A DNA stretch of 64,000 nucleotides. Origin: Larimichthys crocea (lineage: Eukaryota > Chordata > Actinopteri > Sciaenidae). Below the pieces are notes generated by a model. That model was given only the letters and a program-made list of their open reading frames with translations. It had not been told where the DNA came from and did not search any database. The stretch is from contig NC_040016.1 in assembly GCF_000972845.2 (NCBI RefSeq), forward strand, positions 619,798-683,797, read 5' to 3'. Positions 10,601 through 21,735 of the stretch are shown in pieces; position 1 is the first letter of the stretch; each line of letters begins with the position of its first letter. The position numbers and the translations under genes are program-made.

Positions 10601-13584
10601 AGGTTTTGGCAGTAGGGGAGGAGATGAGAGGAGGACATCCAATGGTTTGTTAGACATTCATCCACAGGCCACGCCAAACCCGAGGGAGACATTTTCTGTC
10701 TGTGGGGAGAAAATGTCAGATGTGGATGATAAGGATGACACCATGGAGTTACTTAAAGAGGCTGACATGCAGTATCCAAAGATGGAAATGGGGAAAGAGC
10801 CTGACTTTTATGTCTCTGAGAGAAAATCTGCACACAAATGCAATACAGAAAACATGTCTGTGGAAGTGGATATAGATGCTAAAAATAACACTGTTACCCT
10901 TCTCAAAGGAGCTTCGCCACAACAACATACCTCAAACATCCAAGTAAGTGCTCTGAGTGATACAGTTGTGTTTCTGTTAAGACTGTAAGTGAGAATACTT
11001 TATTTGTTTACATGTGATAATTCATGTCTTTGCAGGAAAACCTGGAATCTACTGAAAAGCTGTTAGAGCCATTTCCTCCAACACCGGTGAGCATTTCAAT
11101 TCTTGTACTTATTCTTTGAACACCTGCCAGAATAAAGCCCTTAAGCTGACTTTGTAGCACTGATAAGATCCAATGGCACAAAGTACAGGAAGTTTCTCCT
11201 GTAATGTGGAAAGATTTATGCTGCAGTGAAAAAAGTGTAATTGTGTTTGCTTAGGAGCCTCTCCAAGAGGATTTTCTCCCAGCAGCCAGTAAGCCGGATC
11301 TGACCGCTCCATACAGAACCCCACTGAACGTTTCACCAGAACCTTCTGTATCACAGCAGCACAAAGGGAGAGACATAAGACGGACACATGGAGATCAGGA
11401 AAGGGTAAAGATATAATCAGCAGGGTTGATTAAATATTTTTTTTCTTTAAGTCTTAATTATCTTAATTTTTAATCATTGTTTTTTTTGCCTTGTGTTAAG
11501 TCCAAGGTGGTTGCTCCTAGACCTTTACCTCCACCTCCTGTTAAGAGCACAGCTGTGGAGGTGAGGAAGAGGGGCAAGAGGAGCACAGAGAACAAGAAAG
11601 CTAGTGTGGCCGCAACCTCCACATCAACTAGTTCCTGTAAGGACGGATACTTACCACTGCCACAGGTGACAATGCTCCTCCACTCACATACTGTATTCAA
11701 CCACACTGCAAAGATATGTATTTATCTATATATCTGTTTTGTATGCTGGTGAAATAATGAGCTGTATGAACATTTTTGTAAAATTTCTGTCTTAATTATT
11801 TTGTAATGATGGCTAATGGTGTTGGTATATTGATGTATTCCGAAATCTGTAGATTAGTTTATCCAGTAGGGTTACAGGATAATTATGATAATTAACATTG
11901 TACATTTGATGATCTATAGTATTAGATTTTGCTGTCATTTAAAAAAATAATTAATTCTACGATATTTTTGTTACTAAAAAAATGTAGGACTTTATATTTA
12001 TAGTAAATTTATAATAAAGTTTTTGTTCAACCAAACATATTTTAACAGTCATTGCAACTGATGGTAATAGTAATTATGTCTTATACCTGTGCAGTCCTAT
12101 TATCCATCACAGAAAATGTGGGTCACTTTTATTTTTCAGGGTCGTCCTCTGTCTGCCAGAGAGAGGAGAAGACTGAGGCAGTCCCTGGAGAGCTCCAGCC
12201 AACCAGGTACTTTCTGTCACCTGAACATTATCGTTGGACCTATAACCACAGAACTGTAAAGCTAAAGTTATAGGACACGTTCATTTTAGGTGGAATATTC
12301 TATATATTATTATTCCTCTATTAAAACAAAGTAGTGATAGTTTGTAGTTGATCTTGATTACTTTCTGCTCTTCCCACAGGTGTTAGTGCTGGAAGAAGGG
12401 CATCTTATGATGTCACTTCCACCAAGGATGAGCACTACAATACCCCAGTTACCAGATCTGTTTCAGACACTATCACTGAGATCGACTATAAGGTACTGAC
12501 ATCCCATCACTGTGACCGTCAGTTGTACTTTGTACAGTCTAATCTGATAATGTTACGGCAAAACAAGCCTTTGTCAAAACTTGTCACAATGATGGGATGT
12601 GTTTCATTACAGCAGAATAAGCTACCAGAGCGAAGATCAGATGAAGATGAGTGCAACTCCACAAGTTCCACAGAACGTTCAGAGGGAGACGGCAGAGAAA
12701 GGTGAGACAATGTTAACATATTTGCTGATTCACATTGCTTGAGTAAATTTACTGTATAATCTATGATTTATGGATCATTTGCAGGAAGACTGAATCCAGT
12801 GACATGCAGGATTTAGTCCACATGATGACCCAGACATTAAGAATGGATATTGGAGACGGTATGAGTGAGATGGACAAAAGCAGATTTGGCTCTACTGCGC
12901 TACCAGAATTTAAACTGAACAGGAAGTACAGGGACACCCTGGTGCTTCATGGAAAGGCTCGAGAGGAAGCAGAACACCTGTCACTCGGAGAAATACCAAC
13001 AGGTTAGATACTTTGAGCAAACTGTATCATCATCATCTGCCATTCTGCTGCTTCCTTGTGTTTAACCAGCTTGTCTCTCGTAAAGGTTCCACGTCTGGTC
13101 CAGCCAAGATAAGGAGAGCTATTGAACACCTGAGAACAGATGTGGTGAAGGGATTGGGGGTCAAGCTGCTGGACAGAGTCCTGGAAATCATGGAGGAGGA
13201 GGATGACACCAAACGAGAAGTATGATTTTAGTAAAACACATCACACCAAATCATACGTACTATTACATCAGGACGTATTATGCAAGATGTCCTTTCTTTG
13301 TTAGAATTCTGACATACATAGACATATTGTAAATGGGGCCCATTGAGACTAAAAGTTAAGTTGGACTGACTTCTTAGCACATTAGTTTGTCTGCAAAGTT
13401 TAAAATCCAGTGTGTGCAAATTCAATAGAGTTAATTCCAAAATGATCAGAGTTGGCATCCTTTTTCTTTTTTTTCCTCACTGCAGCTGTGCCTTCGTGAC
13501 CAGATGGGAGATGAGAAGTACCAAGCGTATGCTGTGATGGTGAGACAGCTGAAATTCTTTGAGGATATTGCCCTCAAAGTTTGA
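7619..13584 (+). CDS. nek4: Serine/threonine-protein kinase Nek4 (NIMA-related kinase)
   Basis: Coding exons: 7619-7708, 8545-8811, 8890-9087, 9172-9279, 9600-9754, 9902-10037, 10275-10943, 11036-11086, 11255-11404, 11501-11665, 12140-12206, 12380-12492, 12613-12701, 12785-13002, 13086-13219, 13486-13584. All phases join, giving 902 aa (human about 841). N-terminal kinase domain, about residues 9-270: glycine loop GKGSYGEV (12-19), catalytic Lys in YVIKK (31-35), HRDLKTQN (128-135), DLG in place of DFG (148-150, usual for this family), activation segment with [10 protein letters not shown]. The long low-complexity middle (exons 6-13) diverges, but the C-terminal blocks resemble human NEK4 ([19 protein letters not shown]-type end). 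Nek4 acts in cilia/microtubule regulation and the DNA-damage response. The start is the first ATG after an in-frame TGA at 7613; ATG 7622 directly follows and is equally possible. Confidence 0.95.
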
Positions 13585-14113
13585 AGAAAACGCTGTATAT
13601 GAGGAAGCATGCACACACTGCATTTGACATCATTTGCAAGAATGTGTCCATGATCTTGAGAGATCTCGTATAACAGGAAACTTTGTCGTTGGGAGAAAGG
13701 TTTCAGCTTTCAAGTGTAAACCTGTACTGAAGTAGTCACACTGCTTGTGTGGACTACATTCTTCCTTCTGCTGGTATGCAAATAAGCATTTGCCACAAAA
13801 TTGACAACAATTGCCCTTGTGTGAACAATCTTATGTAAATTACTGTGTAAAGTTTTTTTTGACCTCATTATTCAAACAGAATGTATAATCAATAGTTATT
13901 GTTTGGCTGCCTATGCAAAGATTTCATGTCATGTTAAAGCTCTCTGTGGCTTTACTTTTCATAGTGGATAGTAGTTTGGTTAGTTATAATGCAAGACAGA
14001 CCTACCTATGCTGTATCTTTGAAGACACTAGCTCTCACTTCTGCTGTTGTATTCTTTTTTACAAAATAATGTAATGTAGATGTATTGTAGATATTAACAT
14101 TTGAATTATTTCT

Positions 14114-14119
14114 AATAAA
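14114..14119 (+). terminator. nek4: nek4 polyadenylation signal
   Basis: AATAAA about 530 nt past the nek4 stop, the first canonical signal downstream. The 3' UTR before it (13585-14113) shows no other feature. Confidence 0.7.
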
Positions 14120-14279
14120 TCCTAAATGTATTTGTTTACACCTACCTATCCATAATGTTCAGAACTATAATAAAAACACTCCACTGAACAAACAAAGATA
14201 TTTTTGTGCACACTAACGCACCAACAAGTATTAGTACAAATGAAACATCCCATTTATAAAACATAGACTGTATCAGATG

Positions 14280-14285
14280 TTTATT
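14280..14285 (-). terminator. spcs1: spcs1 polyadenylation signal
   Basis: AATAAA on the minus strand about 120 nt past the spcs1 stop. It lies only about 160 bp from the convergent nek4 signal. Confidence 0.65.
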
Positions 14286-14404
14286 ATTTGGACACAAGAA
14301 TTCAATTATTGACTTATGAACACTGTAACGTTGTTTTCCCAAAATTCAAAATCATTTCCAATATAAAAAGGATGTACTGACAGCCGGGCAGGGATAGTTC
14401 TGAA

Positions 14405-15280
14405 TTATTTGTGCTTCTTCTTCTTGAGACTTTCCTGAGGTTTTTGGCTGGACTCCCCGCTGGGCTCTGGTATGGCAGGCTGCCAGGAAAGAGGATTTTG
14501 TCTGTACATAGGCCATGGAGGCAGGGTCAACTAAAATGAAGGACAGAAACAAGACGTGATAAGATGCTGGTTGTTGTTTTTACATGGTATGTAACCAAAA
14601 AACAGCAAGAAGTGTACAGCAGAAATACATATTGTCATTCTTATAAATAAAAACATAAACTTACCACACAGGATACAGCAAAACCAGCCAAGACAATGTA
14701 GACTGTCCACCCAAACTGTTCAATGATCAGACCATACACGAATCCGATCACCTGCAAAGAAGTCCATGCAAGTTTGATCAGTAAACCTGAAATCAATGCA
14801 TCTTAGTGGGATGTTTTGAATGGCTGCTTTTGCATATAGCATGGTGAGTTACCGCTGAGATGAGTATTATTCCTTGGAAAATCTGTTCAGCCAGTTTCTG
14901 GCCTTTATAGTCCTGTAAGACGAGAGACAGACAGACAACATTAATAACACAAAATCACTTCACAGGGAGAGGAGGATGGCCGCGGGAGAAACTAGGATGT
15001 TAGCCGATAGCTTCGTTTAACATTGCACTAATGTTTAAAACAGGTGAAGTGACGCTGCAGTAATTAATTAAAACGTTATTAGCTATACTGAGGTTACAAT
15101 AACGAGCTAGCGTTGCTCTGGCAGCTGTTGCCAATGTAACTTTAATTGAAGCGCCACAGATTAACGCCTGCTCGGTATAAACGCGTGAATGAATGGCTGC
15201 TATTACTACGCTGCTCCACATCAAGTAAGCTTAACATCTCCTACCATGTGCGTGGGGATGGTCTTGAACATAGACAACAT
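14405..15280 (-). CDS. spcs1: Signal peptidase complex subunit 1
   Basis: Coding exons on the minus strand, in transcript order: 15280-15245, 14912-14853, 14751-14665, 14530-14405. This gives 102 aa, the same length as the short human SPCS1 form. The protein is a small two-pass ER membrane subunit of the signal peptidase complex, which removes signal peptides from secretory proteins; it is not catalytic. Visible: [14 protein letters not shown] entering TM1, an [10 protein letters not shown] loop between the two hydrophobic segments, LTLPPWP after TM2, and a lysine-rich cytosolic tail (KKKKHK). The start chosen has A at -3. An in-frame ATG further upstream at 15352 would add 24 residues. Human SPCS1 also has an annotated N-terminally extended form. 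Head-to-head with glt8d1. Confidence 0.95.
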
Positions 15281-15470
15281 GTTTCCACTAAAGATGAACA
15301 AGCGTAAGCGGACAAAACGAAGCGGTTCAACACTTCCGGTCTCGTCAAACATATACGTCGTGTTGTGAAGGCCCCGGCGGTGCTAAGTTAGCACGGTAGC
15401 CGCGCAGCTCAGTGCACCCTGCGGATCGGGTAAAGCGCCGCACGGTGACGCTGTATTTGGTTTGGCGTTA
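15281..15470. promoter_or_regulatory. Bidirectional CpG promoter of spcs1 and glt8d1, with ETS site
   Basis: GC/CpG-rich interval between the two divergent genes. A strong ETS-family motif (ACCGGAAGT on the minus strand) sits at 15332-15340. A likely non-coding first exon of glt8d1 ends at a GTAAAG donor at 15430; its next acceptor would be the ATCAG before 15985. Housekeeping-type layout without an evident TATA box. Transcription starts are inferred, not seen. Confidence 0.6.
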
Positions 15471-16016
15471 GCGGAAGGCGCTGCCTGTCCAGATAACTGC
15501 CTGTCAAAAATATCATGTACTTTTAGGTGTTACATTTTAAGCATACATTTTTATGTTGTGTATCCAGTTATGAAATCATATATACCGTACTAAGTTAAAC
15601 TGTATATGTTTTATATAGCGGGAATAGCAGGCTAATGTAACAATTTACAATCAGGCAAACGCATGGGCGTCCATTACTACGTGCAGTTTTGATATCGTAT
15701 AAACTTGTTGATGTTGAGTTGGCAGTTTGGCTCCAGTCTGAATTACTTCAGCGGGTCTGTCGGTTTCTTTTCAGACCTGACTTCACCTGCGCTGTGTGTG
15801 TTTCTGCATAAGCGTGTGGACAGAGTTGAAAGCCTCCAGTTTGCTGGTGGTCTCGTTGTGTGCTTGTGTGTGTTCGCCACGCAGCGGTGCAGCACCTCAC
15901 CTCAGTCCTCACCAGCCTGCCAGCAAACACACCTCGGCTCAACTCTGAGGTGTTAGAGCTGTTTTTATTTTTTGATTTCCATCAGACGTGCTGGAGGGAC
16001 GGATGCGGTCTTTGTC

Positions 16017-19000
16017 ATGACTCTGAGGAGAGGTGAGTCACTTTGGATGAACTAGTTGCTTATTTGCATCTCTTAAACATCTGTGTGTATATATTTAGTT
16101 AAATACAGGGTTCCACGGGTGCTTGAATTTCATTGAAAATGCTTAAATTTCAATTCAGTGTTTTCAAGGTTGTGAAAATGCTTGAATTTTTTTTGTGAAG
16201 TGCTTGAAAATGCTTGAAATTTGTGTGATGTCTATTAGTCACTGTTACTGCGCTGTGGTAGTTACACAATACAAGCTGAGAATACAAGCCAATTCACAAT
16301 TAGTTAAAAATCAAAACAGTCAATCTACCACCATATGAAATAATGCTAATTAGACCCATATTATTATGCCATACAGTGGCACCGCTGCGCTTCCCATGAC
16401 CATCATGGCAAACACAACTAGTAGGCTACCTATTTAAAGGTGCTGGAAAAATGGAAAAACTGGTGCTTGAAAAGTGCTTGAATTTGTTCATGAAAAAGGT
16501 GTGGGAACCCTGTAAATAGAAACCAACAATAGACTAACACTGAGGCTTCTTTATCTATATGTATCTATCATCAGCTCTTTGTTGTGTCTTTCAGTAAACG
16601 TGCTCATCCTTGTGCTGCTGGCTGTAGCCTTCCTGATCATAGTTCAACGAAATCTCCTGAACCTCAGTGAGTTTTTACACAAGGAAGTCCCAGGTATGTG
16701 TAACCTTGCTGGGGAAGTATGTTGTGTGTAAGCTCCTCAATACCTACATATAATCAGGCAAATGCATTGCATTAAGCTTAACCCCTAAATGTGTCTTCAT
16801 CCAGATGCGGGGATGATTCTTCCCTTTGAATCTGAGTTGTCTCCAGACCTCAGATCAGAGACGGTGAGGAAAGGAGAGGAGATCCCTGTTCTCATCACTG
16901 CTACCGAGGAAAGACTCGGTGCTGTGGTCGCTGCCATGAACAGCGTCTACCAGAACAGTAAAGCCAATGTCGTCTTCACCATAGTGACCCTGAATGACAC
17001 AGTGGGTCACCTAAAGTAAGACAATAAAGCAAGTCTATCTTTCAACAGCATGATTAGGCCATCCATTATATAACCTTGTGTGTATCAATGCATGCATCTA
17101 TGTCTAAAGATAAGAGGAATTTTTACAATGTTGATTGAATTTATATGAAGTAACTGTCTGACAACCATTTCTCTTTGTTTTACCAACAGACTGTGGCTCA
17201 GCAAGACAAAGCTAAAAAATGTAAAACATAAAATAGTTATTTTTAAGCCTGAGTTGCTCAAAGGGAAGATATCTGAAGATCCACAGACATTGGAGGCTGC
17301 AAAACCGGTGAGACTAACATAGGTTACCAAAAAACAGTCACTACCGGGCCATACTTATTTTCATGCTACTGTTTACCTATGGTAATCTTCTGCAAACTTT
17401 GTCGCTCTGTCTTACAGTTGACTTTTGCCAGGTTTTATCTACCTGTATACATACCTGAGGCAGAGAAAGCGATCTATTTGGATGACGATGTCATTGTACA
17501 AGGTAAGACTCTAACACAAAAGGAAGGACCTTGGCCATTCACTTAAGAATAGATACTTTATTGATCCCTCGAGAGTTTACAGCAGACTTAATTCAGAAAA
17601 TGTGTTCCTCAACAGTACTCTCTACGCAGTATGAAAAAGTACAGAATTTCATTTTAGTAATTTCCTGGTATAGAAGGTATGTATAGAGAGAGGAGGGGAA
17701 AAAAAGAATATGGAAAAATATTTTTGTTCCTGGACTATTGCCCCTAAAATCTAAAATTGATCACACGAGCAAAAGTGCTCTCATGGCGTTTGGCACAGTC
17801 ACGCAGCACAGTAAAAATGTTTACAGTAAATGTCGTCGAAGGTAAGATGAGAAGTATGGCATGCAACTGTCTGCATACTGCGCATACTGCTGTTGCAGCT
17901 CACATTGTCTCATAATTGCACCAAAGACACCTGAGACCAGCTTAGTTTAAAAGAAAATGCAGCAATATATTTTGATTTTCTTATATACATAGCATCATAA
18001 CCAAACATTAAGCTTGTCTAAACATCAACACAACAAATATGTAGTTTAGGTTATTGTTTGTCTAAAGAAAATATAACTTCATGATTCTGTTCCTCGTTGT
18101 TTCCATGGACACAGTGAATAAAGAAGTCTGTACAGACTGTTTTGGTGTTAATTAAACTACAGTACCAAGCTGTAATTGTTTGGGAACATAATAGCATACA
18201 TAGTCAGAATGTAACACATTGTTACATACATTAATGGCTGGATTTAAAAACATTAATTTACATAATAAACATCTAGCTAGTACTCCAATGTCAAATACAG
18301 TCTGAAACATGTATTTAAAAAGTCTGAAAAATTTAGTCTCTGAAAAGAAATTGATGAATGGATTTTGTCTTTTCTTTTATATTTCAGGGGACATTCAGGA
18401 ACTATATGAAACCAACCTCAAACCAGGACACGCCGCTGCCTTTTCAGAGGACTGTGATTCAGCCTCTTCTAAGGGCATTGTTCGAGGAGCTGGAAATCAG
18501 GTGGGGAACACTTTCCTGAGGTGACTATTTTCACTCATCTAAAACATGTATCATTAATATGATTGAATAATGAATCTTTGTTTTTTTTTCCGCTAGAATA
18601 ACTATATGGGTTACCTGGACTTCAAGAAGGAGGATATTAAGAAGCTGGGGATGAGGGCCAACACATGTTCCTTCAACCCCGGGGTCATCGTCGCCAACCT
18701 GACTGAGTGGAGGAACCAGAACATCACACGGCAGCTGGAGCACTGGATGGAACTTAACAAACAGTACGTTGTTTACACTGGGGAAAAGATGGGTGAATAT
18801 GGTGTAGTCTTTCTGTTCTTATGCTGAATTTGTCGCTTTCCTCAGGAATGACCTGTACAGTAAGACACTGGCAGAGAGCATCGTCACGCCCCCACTCCTC
18901 ATTGTTTTCTACAAACGCCACTCCAACATCGACCCCATGTGGCACATCAGGCACCTCGGTAAAGAAACTAGAGTACATTGACTTTAGTACATACATACAG

Positions 19001-19506
19001 TATGTACTCTGAGTATGTAGAAGTGTTTTCATGAATATTGCAACATTTCCTCCATTATGCTAACTGATCTTCTAGTGTAGGCGTGCGTCTCAAAATGTTG
19101 AACTATTCCTTTGAACAGATTTGAGATAACATTAAATCAATTTTAATTGTACCTGAATTCACAGCTGAAGCTCTGTTCTCTGATGGATGCAGGTTTTCAT
19201 GTTTCTTAAAGTACAAATACCAGAAAATGATTCCTGCTTGATTTGAATATTTGTGACACCAAATATAATGGACATCATGACTTAAATGTAAATGATCGTA
19301 TGATGATTTTGTTTTTTACAGGCACTACAGGAGCTCAAAACCGCTACTCCCCACAGTTTGTGAAAGCTGCCAAACTCCTCCACTGGAATGGACACTATAA
19401 GCCTTGGAGCAGAACATCAGCCTTTACTGACGTGTGGGATAAGTGGTTCATTGCGGACCCCACAGGAAAATTTCAACCAGTGCGAAGACACACAGGAGAC
19501 AACTAG
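16017..19506 (+). CDS. glt8d1: Glycosyltransferase 8 domain-containing protein 1
   Basis: Coding exons: 16017-16032, 16595-16693, 16805-17015, 17190-17307, 17418-17502, 18388-18500, 18597-18763, 18846-18958, 19322-19506. Phases join to 368 aa (human 371). Type II membrane protein, probably Golgi: a short basic start MTLRR, then one hydrophobic anchor (about residues 7-24), a stem, and a GT8 domain. Motifs: EEIPVLITATEERLG opening the fold, the metal-binding DxD in IYLDDDVIV, PGHAAAFSEDCDSAS, GAGNQ, CSFNPG, and the C-terminal HWNGHYKPW block typical of GT8 enzymes. The family transfers sugars from UDP-sugars; the physiological acceptor of GLT8D1 is not settled. Starts in a 16-nt coding exon. 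Intron 1 holds a MITE and intron 5 a retroposon tail. Confidence 0.95.
16106..16512. mobile_element. MITE in glt8d1 intron
   Basis: Starts CAGGGTTCC and ends GGAACCCTG, a terminal inverted repeat, flanked by the 6-bp direct repeat TAAATA (16100-16105 and 16513-16518). The interior repeats variants of TGCTTGAA on both sides. No coding capacity. The CAGGG ends resemble hAT-type elements, but hAT target duplications are normally 8 bp, so the class is uncertain. Confidence 0.65.
17541..17600 (-). repeat. Teleost LINE/SINE 3'-tail fragment
   Basis: Carries ATACTTTATTGATCCC, the reverse complement of the GGGATCAATAAAGTAT tail shared by several fish retroposons. The parent element cannot be named from this fragment. 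Confidence 0.5.
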
Positions 19507-20470
19507 ATTGAAAAATTTTGTTTCAGGAACTTTTGACCAACCAAGTCCCAGCAGGACCACTCTTTGTGATATCTCAGGAACTAAGTAAGGCCTTTTAACT
19601 TCCCACAGCCCTGTACTTTACTAGTTTTGTCATCCTCCGAACATGTAGACCTGTGCACTCATTCCCTTAAACAGACAGAATTTAACTTTTCGTAATACCC
19701 ACTGCATTTTACTATGGCTTAGAGCACACACGCATTTTCTTATCTCAAAAGCTGCTTTGAGATCGCTTTGACACACTTTTTCAAAATGTTTTATAAACTA
19801 TTGAAACTATTTTTACTAAGGAGGCAGACATTTGTGAATATGACCTTCTTAACAGACACGTATGCATCAATTCCAGTCAGTGGTAAACTTGTGACTATGT
19901 GCCAAGACAGCCATTTACAACTTAGGCCTGTTTACATGCAGCTTCATACGGGCTAACTTGCATTACTAAAGCAGTTTATACACTTACCTCAGCTTTAATG
20001 GTGTAGCACAGCTGGCCCTACAGTTTAACTTGTACAAACACATTCCCCTACAGAGTGTAAATTGTAATCATTTTAGCCATGTCTTTACCTCAGTTCAGTA
20101 CTTCCTGTGGAAAAGTAACGATTTTCTTTATTCCTGATTGCACATAGGTTTATTGATTTTAGATACCTGTTTTGACCTTAATTGTGGTCTATTACATATT
20201 AAAGGCTTACTTCAGCATTTTCTGTTATATCTGATTTGAACTCTTGACATTTGCCATGAATGAACACTAATGCAGTACTCCACTGCCTCTCTGAACTGTT
20301 AAAGTTTGTTTTTTAATGACTTTATATTCAGACCACTAAACTAACTGCACCACTGCAGAAATTGAAGAACATGTTTGCATAAAATTCGTTCGTGTTTCAG
20401 CCCCTTCCCCACGTTGAGAAACGTTTTCACCTTGCTGGTGTAAATATGTCATCTTTTGTAAAGTACATAA

Positions 20471-20476
20471 AATAAA
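20471..20476 (+). terminator. glt8d1: glt8d1 polyadenylation signal
   Basis: AATAAA about 960 nt past the stop, followed by T-rich sequence. The 3' UTR between (19507-20470) holds no repeat or structure I recognise. Confidence 0.6.
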
Positions 20477-20649
20477 AACATTTTTACCATTTAAATCTTT
20501 TGCTGTAATTTTTCAATTATCTGTAATGGACCTGGTGTCTAAGATTGGCCAATTTCTAAGATTGTCTCTAGTTTTCTCTAGGAAAACGGACATTTAAGAA
20601 GAGTTACAACCAAAGAGAATGCCAAACTCTCACTACACCATTGAAATAT

Positions 20650-21176
20650 AGTTATGTTCATAATAATAGCAGTGTGTTTTAAAGGTGAGTAAATCTCAAT
20701 ACTTCAAATAAATTTAATGAACACAAATGCATTGGGAACACGTCACATTCTATTTCAGAGCAAGACAATTGGAAAAAAATTTGATATTTTAGAGTCAAGA
20801 AATGTTAAGTTTCTTTACAAACTCAAATGTACGACTCATTTTACTGTTCTTCAAGGACCAATGCACCACCCTGCATATGCAGCGTCAGTTGCCTTGATCA
20901 TTAAATAAGGGCCACCCGTTTTAACTTATTTTTTTTCCACATAATCAATGACCTCACTAATTGAACTCGGCACTGCTATTTTTTTGAACACCCCTTTCAG
21001 TAAATTATTCAGTTTCACAGAATCAGCAGCATGCACGTCATGCCTGTTGGGTGTGTTTGTTTTCTATACCTTTACTAAACCTTCTAGAAACTTACTTTCA
21101 GTGTAGAAAACATTCTAATAAAAACAGTGATTTATCTTGCTAGTGATGTGGGACTGCTATTATTTTGAACACAACT
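20650..21176. mobile_element. TIR DNA element with an extra internal terminus
   Basis: Left end 20650-20674 (core TGTTCATAATAATAGCAGTG) and right end 21152-21176 are imperfect inverted repeats of about 25 bp with three differences. A third copy of the right terminus lies inside at 20971-20990. The unit is non-coding, between the convergent 3' ends of glt8d1 and gnl3. The internal end suggests a composite, either a nested insertion or an end duplication. The superfamily is not assigned. Confidence 0.7.
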
Positions 21177-21182
21177 TAACAT

Positions 21183-21215
21183 ACTTTATTGATCCTGAGG
21201 GAAATTCAAGGTTCA
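21183..21215 (-). repeat. Retroposon 3'-tail fragment
   Basis: TACTTTATTGATCCTGAGGG with following AAATTC matches the tail motif also seen at 17541, in the same orientation. Confidence 0.5.
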
Positions 21216-21299
21216 ATTAATCATGGTTTTAGAGCGAAGAAAACAAAACAGCAAGGTGGCCAGTAACATGAAACTACAAGATTGAGACTTTGTAGAGGG

Positions 21300-21305
21300 T
21301 TTATT
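21300..21305 (-). terminator. gnl3: gnl3 polyadenylation signal
   Basis: AATAAA on the minus strand about 430 nt past the gnl3 stop. A second one inside the retroposon tail near 21187 is an alternative. Confidence 0.5.
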
Positions 21306-21735
21306 ACATTTATAGTAAGTTGTCTATATACAGTATTCTGCATGAACACAATTACAAATGACCTCTGGACATTTAAAACTCACCGACAACATCCAAGAGA
21401 AGTCAGTGGATATATAATATATATACACACACAAACCTTTGATCACTTTACAGAGGAGGTTCATTTCCTGGGCAGAGATTAGTCCTTGACATACAAATTC
21501 AATGGAGTTATCAGCTGAAATGTAGTCAAGGACAAAGTCTGCAAACTGTCCTCCAGAGTCAAAGTTTGAAGAAGGGTGAAAACAAACTTGGCAGCCCCTT
21601 TCAACTGTGATTCTGATTCAACTTTGGCAGACAGTGATTCTTTACATCAATATGTTCATGCATATTGACAAATCCAGGTCTGCGGGTCCATCAGACCATG
21701 TGAGCACAAGTTTAGAAACCACGTGAAAGCCAAGG

